A stretch of DNA of 64,000 nucleotides from Fistularia commersonii (taxonomy: Eukaryota > Chordata > Actinopteri > Syngnathiformes > Fistulariidae). The stretch is taken from contig JBBMNZ010000034.1 in assembly GCA_037954325.1 (NCBI GenBank), forward strand, positions 7,342,501 to 7,406,500. The letters are read 5' to 3'. Each line of letters opens with the position of its first letter. Within the stretch, counting starts at the first letter, position 1. A program made the position numbers and the translations under genes. This document shows positions 57,951 through 64,000 of the stretch, piece after piece. The notes under the pieces were generated by a model. The model was given only the letters and a program-made list of their open reading frames with translations, was not told where the DNA came from and did not search any database.

Positions 57951-60249
57951 GTCAGACATCCCGTCCGGGCTTTGACCCAGCGGGGCTGCAGGGTCCAGGC
58001 GGGGGGTTGGTTAGGGATGCAACTTATCCCGAAGTAGAAAAGAGTTGACTGTCCCGGTCCGACGTGATGATACACACCTGTCCCCCCCTCCTCCTCCCCT
58101 CCACACACACACACACACATACACATACACACTACACTCCCCTTTCCTTCCACCGCCTCAGGTGACCGCTCTTAAAGATACAGCGCACTTGTTCCCAAAA
58201 GTTGCATTGGACGCTCTTGAGAAACAACGCAAAGCATCTTCATGCAACTGATGGATTCGTCATGATCACGAAGCCTCTGTGCGTTTGCAGCCCAGGTACC
58301 TGACGTGATCTTGATTTTTCTTAAGGGAAAGAAAAAAACCTGTGCACCCCACATGCTTTGTGGTTTCTAATGAAACTGTGCACTTTTGAGGGCAAATTAT
58401 GACATACAGACTCATGTCCCTGAGGACTTATTCCATCAAATTAAATCTGTTTATGTGCCTTTGCCTCCGGGGTTTAAACATTTCATAAGAGTAACACGAC
58501 TCCCCCCCCCCCCCCTTCTTGGTGCCTTGACTACAGTAAATTGGCAAAACCTCATCCCAGAAAATACATCAATACAGGAAAAAAATGGAAGAAAACTTGT
58601 GAACAGCTGCCTGGGAAAGGCAAATATTCAGCAGATGCTGCATGTTAGGAGTAACTCCAAACTGCAAAACGTCAAATGGCGAACAAAATCTTTAGATGGA
58701 AAAAAATATGACATGTATCCAAATTTAGAGCAACATCGGGGAGTTGCGGGCCATTCCTCGCGTGAGGACACAGCAGAGAGGAATGGGGAAAAATAGAAAC
58801 AGAGGGAGAGGTATTGCGTGTACATGGAATGGCTCACAGCATGATGCACCATTAAGAAATGTAAAGGTGAAAAGGTCTAGATTCAGACCCATGTTGCAAG
58901 TTTTACCAGCTACAGCACTATGAACTTGAAGCCCCTTTTATAGAAGTTTGTGGTTCGGGCCGTCGGGTGTCCTACTTGCTAAGAAATCTAGTCTGACATT
59001 AATTTCAAGTCTTTATTTAAGGGGATAGAAAACACTGAATCATTTTATTGGGCTTTTACCATTGATACAAATGATGGTCAAATTATTATGGAGAACGTTT
59101 ACTATAATTGCAATTGGTTTCTTGGCATCCGTTGTAATAAAGAATTTCAGTTCAAAATTCACACATACAATCACAATCTCCTTAAGTCCCAAACATTGCT
59201 ATTGTAATTTTACATTGCTTTTTATTACAACAGAAACAGTGCAAATACTGGGATGCCAGTAACAATGCATTTGATTACTTATCACCACTTCTCTTCCAAA
59301 TATTATAAGATATGCAAGGTATACCACCATGTTTTTGAAGGGGTGTGTTTTATATGTCTACAACTTAACAATGCAGACTCAAAATATTAAACTTTTCCAA
59401 ACTTTTCTAATCACTTTTCTATGACTACCAACCTGATAAAATTTCCCATGCGCCCAATTAGACTAAACACGATGACTCATCACCCTCATCTCCCCGAATG
59501 AATCAGGGGGTCTACGCACTAAAAAAAAAGAAAAACTGAAATACACAAGAACCCAAGTCATGAACATCGAATAACATGGTGCTAATGAGATCAAATTGTG
59601 CTAGAAAGTTTATCTCACTTCCGTCAAATTGGATTTGTCCAAAGTCAGTCATTCTACACTAACGCAATACTAAATATAATCCTTTCTCCCCCAGATGATT
59701 AAACAATATTAATTTTGAAGTGGTTACAAATTGCCTCCTAATTTATCAGGTCATTGTATATAAAGAAGGCCAAACAACCTAATTTGCGTAGGACTTATTT
59801 AACAAAAAGTTATTTCACTTGAAAACACATTTAAATGGAGGGGAACACACACATCAATCAAATGCAGTTATCCATGGAGTTACATAAACTCTATATAGCT
59901 CCAAGAACTTTACATTATAGAGGAGTAATAAAAGAAAATCAGCGCCATCAGAACTTTTGAAGAATAGAAAAATGTTGGAGAAATGTCAAAAACATACACT
60001 GATTTTAAGTAATGGAATGCTCTTTTCAACTTCTCTTATCAAACTATTTTGCAAACATCTTTGATGTATATTCATTCATTTTATTCGATGTACTGTATAA
60101 TACTGACAAGAGTTATGGTGTTGACATGGTTATAGTCTATTTTGTCCTAACAACACTGTTTTTAATGTTATTGACAATTAGGCTTTTCTAGGGTTCCCTA
60201 AGAGCAGGGAATATAGCTAACCTATTTTCCACACGTAAAAACTTGGTGA

Positions 60250-60336
60250 AAAATTCAAGATTCAAAGTGTTTATTGCCATGTGCACAGTCTGGAAACGTG
60301 TTTCCCTGTACAATGACATTCTCATGTTGCCATCCG
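60250..60336. mobile_element. Decayed LINE-like tail
   Basis: TTCAAAGTGTTTATTGCCAT, then TTTCCCTGTACAATGACATT, matches the common fish pattern TTTATTGTCATATG ... CTGTACAATGAAATTC found at the ends of fish LINE-derived copies. Family not assigned. Confidence 0.45.
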
Positions 60337-60544
60337 AAAATGAGACGCAGTAAAATATTTTCATGAAAACAAGCTGCCATTAAACATTTAAAAGTTCCCA
60401 AATTCCCACAATGAGAATCGCATTGCTGTTGAAAAGGATTATATTTTTGTGTGGGTCTTATTAACATTTGGATGCAGCAATAGATTGGAGGATTTTAGTA
60501 AAATGTTGAATTTCTATGAAGAAAAAACATAATTAAAAAACACA

Positions 60545-60569
60545 TAATAATAATAATAATAATAATAAT
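60545..60569 (+). repeat. (AAT)n microsatellite
   Basis: About eight ATA/AAT trinucleotides upstream of rab5if. Confidence 0.95.
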
Positions 60570-60700
60570 GATAGAACATGTAAAATATATATTGTGTTTG
60601 TCAGATGGTTGACTTACGGAAAAATCTCAAGTGCAGATAGGAACTCTGAGTGATATATTTTGACCACTGGGTGTCGCTGAAAATTTAATGGGATATCTCG

Positions 60701-60982
60701 GATTACCAAAGAACTAAAAGCGTGTTACAGGTGCAGTAACGTCGCATTCCCTGATTGGTTGTCAGTGCCGGGGTCAAAGGGTAACACGCATGCTCAGATG
60801 TCATTTCAAGGTTAGCATATTGAAATCTGTCAGATCAGCGGTGCGATACTTTACAGTGAGTCCCCTTAAAATACATCATACCGTGTCGAAGTCGGCGATA
60901 AAGATACAAGTACACTTTTTTTTGCTGTTTTACAATTTGGATTGCTACTTTTCCACTTTGGATTATTACCAAACTTCAAAGT
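60701..60982 (+). promoter_or_regulatory. rab5if: rab5if promoter/5'UTR region
   Basis: Contains an inverted CCAAT box (GATTGGTTG, about 60753), a GGGTCAAAGGGT direct-repeat half-site cluster (about 60770) and an NRF1-like ACGCATGCTC (about 60787), all within 240 bp of the ATG. No TATA box. TSS not resolved. Confidence 0.45.
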
Positions 60983-62918
60983 ATGACGAGCAGTTCAAAA
61001 CGGAAAGAAGAAAGTCATCTGCTGAATGGGGGTGTAAAACAGTCCACATGGAGCAAAGCCTTCAACAGTAATGCCATTTGGGAAGAGAAGGTCAGTCATT
61101 TTGCCTTCTAGATTTTTCCCCTTGTTTTTGTCGTCGTTTTAAATTTTGCCCAATTAATTTGCACACCGTTTAGTTTTTGTTTTATGTTACTAAAAATGGA
61201 CAGTTGTTGGGAGCTAGCTTGAGATAAATCTGGGTTGTTGGAGAAGGAGCAGAGCAGATTCGCTGGTAGTTTTATCATATCGTCGAAAAATTTGCGACAT
61301 TTAAAATCTACTGTGTTGTTATTACTGTCTGTTATGCAGGTGATTGGTTTAAGCCAATGTTGCTGCATACCGGGGCTAATAAAACTACAGGGATCTATAG
61401 ACATTGTTCATTTATGTCTAAGCTTTATGTTAGTATACCATTGATTGCAAATACTGTGGAAATGCGTGCAAACCTCGAGTTCAAGATAATGGCTGGTTTT
61501 GTTCAGCTGACAATTCAAGCTAGAACATGATTGGGTGTTAGTAGTAGTAGTAGTAGTCGTAGTTGTAGTAGTAGAAGTACCAGTACCAGTAGTACCAGTG
61601 AAAGGGAAAGAATCCTCACATACTTGCACAGATTGCCCCTGTAGTCAAGTATTTTATAAGAACTCCACTGTGGACAGTGGTGTAAAATGGCTATCAAATA
61701 ATCACCCCTGTCTCGGTGGTGTGTTGTGTTTCTCTTTGTAAAGCCCAAATCAGCCCAAGCCAGTTGTTACTGTAGCACCAAACTATAAAACAATCACCCA
61801 ATTAAACACAAAAGATGGTATCTGAAATGGTGAAATAGTGTAATTTTTTTTTTTTTTTTGACAGAACTGTTATGCTGGTGTTACAAAGGAATTTCCACTA
61901 TGGAGATCAATAAAGTTTATTTTATCTGTCTGAAACAATATATTGATCTATAGTAGTTGATGCAAATGTAAAACATCAGTCTGATGCCTGCTTATATGTT
62001 GAAATCCCTATAACAAGTCTGTCTCTGTAGTGTTTTACTTACTGAATCAAATATGATCCCATACATATTTTTTCCAATATGATTTGCGTTTTAGTTGAGC
62101 TTAAAGACTTAATGTAAATTATGTATGACTCATTTATCATGGCTTGTCTTTATTTCATCTTCAGGATGAGTTTTTAGATGTGATTTATTGGCTCCGGCAA
62201 ATAATTGCAGTCATCCTTGGAGTGATATGGGGCATCGCGCCGTTAAAAGGATTTCTGGGAATAGCCATGTAAGTATTCTGTGTAGCCACTACTCCTGACA
62301 TTACTGTAAGCTTTCATGGCTTCTTTGATCTGATTTCAGTATCACTAAAACCTAACTTTGTCTCGTTACCTCATTAGATTCTGCATCATCAATGCTGGCG
62401 TCCTGTATGTGTACTTCAGCAGCTTTCAGCAGATTGATGAGGAAGAATATGGTGGGACGTGGGAGCTCACCAAAGAAGGCTTCATGACCTCTTTTGCTCT
62501 GTTTCTGGTGAGGATACAAATTCTTTTTCAAGCACGTATTCTGAAAAGGATGATTAAGCCAGTAAACCCTTTTTTTTTCTATGTGATGGTATGTTTACGT
62601 TTTTTTTTTTTTTTTTTTAAGAAAGACTACCTTGTTTAAAGCCTTTCCATTTCTATTCAAGCAGAAATGTGATAATCTTGCGCATGTTTGCTCATGAACA
62701 AATGAGGTACTGCCAAAAAATTCATCATAACCCCATGAATACATGATTCATTATATGAATACTGTTATTTTGATAAAACTAAACTCAAATTTAGTTTGTT
62801 TCCTTTTATTTCTCAGCCATCATCTGTGGGTTAAGCAAGCAAAATGATGTTATGTTGCTGTTCTGTTTCTTCCCAGGTGGTGTGGATAATCTTTTACACA
62901 GCTCTACATTTTGACTGA
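60983..62918 (+). CDS. rab5if: RAB5-interacting factor (C20orf24/OPTI/RCAF1), complete
   Basis: Small three-helix membrane protein: partner of TMCO1 in the ER multipass insertase (GEL) complex and respirasome assembly factor (family knowledge). Exons: 60983-61090, 62165-62268, 62378-62507, 62877-62918, giving 127 codons plus stop. The N-terminus MTSSSKRKEESHLLNGGVKQ is nearly identical to human. Hydrophobic helices are at IIAVILGVIWGIAPL, FLGIAIFCIINAGVLYVYF and TSFALFLVVWIIFYTAL. The conserved QIDEEEYGGTWELTKEGFMT lies between helices 2 and 3, and the protein ends LHFD. All introns are GT-AG and the phases agree. Its nearest upstream neighbour, zhx3, is transcribed in the opposite direction. 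Confidence 0.96.
61539..61600 (+). repeat. Imperfect (AGT/GTA)n repeat in rab5if intron 1
   Basis: GTAGTAGTAG units grade into GTACCAGTACCAGTAGTACC. It gives Thr/Val/Leu-repeat ORFs with no coding support. Confidence 0.9.
61889..61931 (+). mobile_element. LINE-like 3' tail in rab5if intron 1
   Basis: GGAATTTCCACTATGGAGAT followed by CAATAAAGTTTATTTTATCT is the conserved 3' end of a fish L2/Maui-like family. The body is not recognised. Confidence 0.5.
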
Positions 62919-63715
62919 GAAGAATCTATAGGACACTAATACGAACATTTTTGTTGAAGTCAATTGTCAAGACACAGGAACTCCATGGCTTGAGGGGTGC
63001 TGATGCTCCTACAGTACATACAATATGACTCTTCAGTGTGCAGTGCATCTACAAGAGCACCTTGATGAACATGTTCAAATGCATTTCCTTTTTAAAGTCG
63101 GTCCCTCCGTTACTCTCCCTGTGTTGTATTTCCCTTCCTCCTGTTCCTGACGTCATCTCTGACGAAATACTAAAGGATCTGGAATACTAGCAGTTTAGCT
63201 TTTATAGGTTAAGTTCTGCTTATGTAAGATCAGCACATTCACAGGAAACAGAAAAAATGCTTCTCTTAGCCAGCCTATCCTCTGTTATAGTAGACAGGTT
63301 TTAGATGAGAGTTCACCCTTCACCGTTGCTCATAAGCTAGTCTTGTAGGATACGAGTTGTGGTAAAAATGAACATCTCAATATAGTCAATTGGGTGCTGC
63401 TCATAAGAGTGATATTTTTAATCTCAGGGCAGACCAATTGGATGCATTTAATGAGTAAGTAATGTTGTGACTTCATTGGTAAAGTCCACCACACCCCTCG
63501 CAGTTCTGTTGCATTTTTATTATTGCAATTGGTCTTAAACATCTGAGCACCGCAAATTAACACGACACTTTGTCAAATTCATTAGAAGTTATAATGTCAC
63601 AAGCAACTGTATGTGTCAGTGGATTTAAGGGATGACTTTAGCAAGTGACTCAGAACCTCCTGTGTTTTTCCACTGTTTGATAAAAGCATTTGAATAAATG
63701 TCAGTTCTCAACCCC
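62919..63715 (+). other. rab5if: rab5if 3'UTR with poly(A) signal
   Basis: AATAAA at 63693-63698 is a good poly(A) signal about 780 nt after the stop. The remainder to 64000 shows no gene, only a short (ATCC)n at 63893-63909. Confidence 0.6.
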
Positions 63716-64000
63716 CGTAGGCAAAATGAAGAGCAATGAATCATGATGAGCCCTATACACTAATTTGCTTATTATATCATGAAACAAATGCTGGCGGTTC
63801 AATGCGCATATCAGTCCATATCAGAGCCAAGTGCGCGTCTGTGTCTGGACTATCCATGTGCCGTAATCAAGGGCAGGAACTCGGCGTTAAACTATCCATC
63901 CATCCATCCGAAACCCTCAAAGCAAAAGTGACGGAACCATTTTTACTATTTTCAGATGCAAATGTTCAGATTTAAGCTAAACCTGGTCTGTGCACTGCCA

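Larger units (their letters stand above)
57951..60700. other. zhx3-rab5if intergenic region (head to head)
   Basis: No gene recognised. It contains a short (AC)n at 58103-58132, a C-run at about 58503-58514, a LINE-like tail at 60250-60336 and (AAT)n at 60545-60569. Otherwise AT-rich unique sequence. Confidence 0.55.

Overview
This is a stretch of vertebrate nuclear DNA, almost certainly from a ray-finned (teleost) fish. It holds spliced genes with GT-AG introns, long CA/GT microsatellites, CpG-rich promoters and decayed transposon tails of fish type. The encoded proteins are close orthologues of human proteins whose genes all lie on 20q11-q12. There are no bacterial-style operons, CRISPR arrays or convincing RNA genes. 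All exon models below were built by hand from reading frame, splice dinucleotides, intron phase and protein similarity recalled from memory; no alignment was run.

Layout. (1) 2-4264, plus: the 3' part of ncoa6 (nuclear receptor coactivator 6), six exons, 5' end outside the window. (2) 5056-15553, plus: complete top1 (DNA topoisomerase I), 21 coding exons giving 766 codons, with a 3'UTR to about 16.8 kb. (3) 18.2-43.9 kb, plus: complete plcg1 (phospholipase C gamma 1), with a non-coding first exon, 32 coding exons and a 3'UTR of about 2.7 kb. (4) 57.9-44.6 kb, minus: zhx3 (zinc fingers and homeoboxes 3), with a CpG-island first exon, a roughly 6 kb first intron and a coding region split over at least five exons. 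plcg1 and zhx3 converge tail to tail. (5) 60983-62918, plus: rab5if (C20orf24/OPTI/RCAF1), four exons.

The genes are not a functional pathway. They are a conserved syntenic block: a transcription coactivator, a replication/transcription topoisomerase, a receptor-signalling lipase, a transcriptional repressor and an ER/mitochondrial membrane assembly factor. TOP1, PLCG1 and ZHX3 are neighbours in mammals; ncoa6 and rab5if, more distant on human 20q, sit directly beside them here.

I did not find a previously undescribed biological system. The more interesting points are: intron-split zhx3 coding sequence, all confident coding introns in phase 0 and one cutting homeodomain 3; an eroded zhx3 homeodomain 5; an apparent extra C-terminal plcg1 exon; a top1 exon whose best-looking donor breaks the frame; a diverged top1 exon 2; a Tc1/mariner-type MITE in a zhx3 intron and a hAT-like remnant in top1; upstream ORFs in plcg1; and very tight ncoa6/top1 spacing with an RFX-like X-box.
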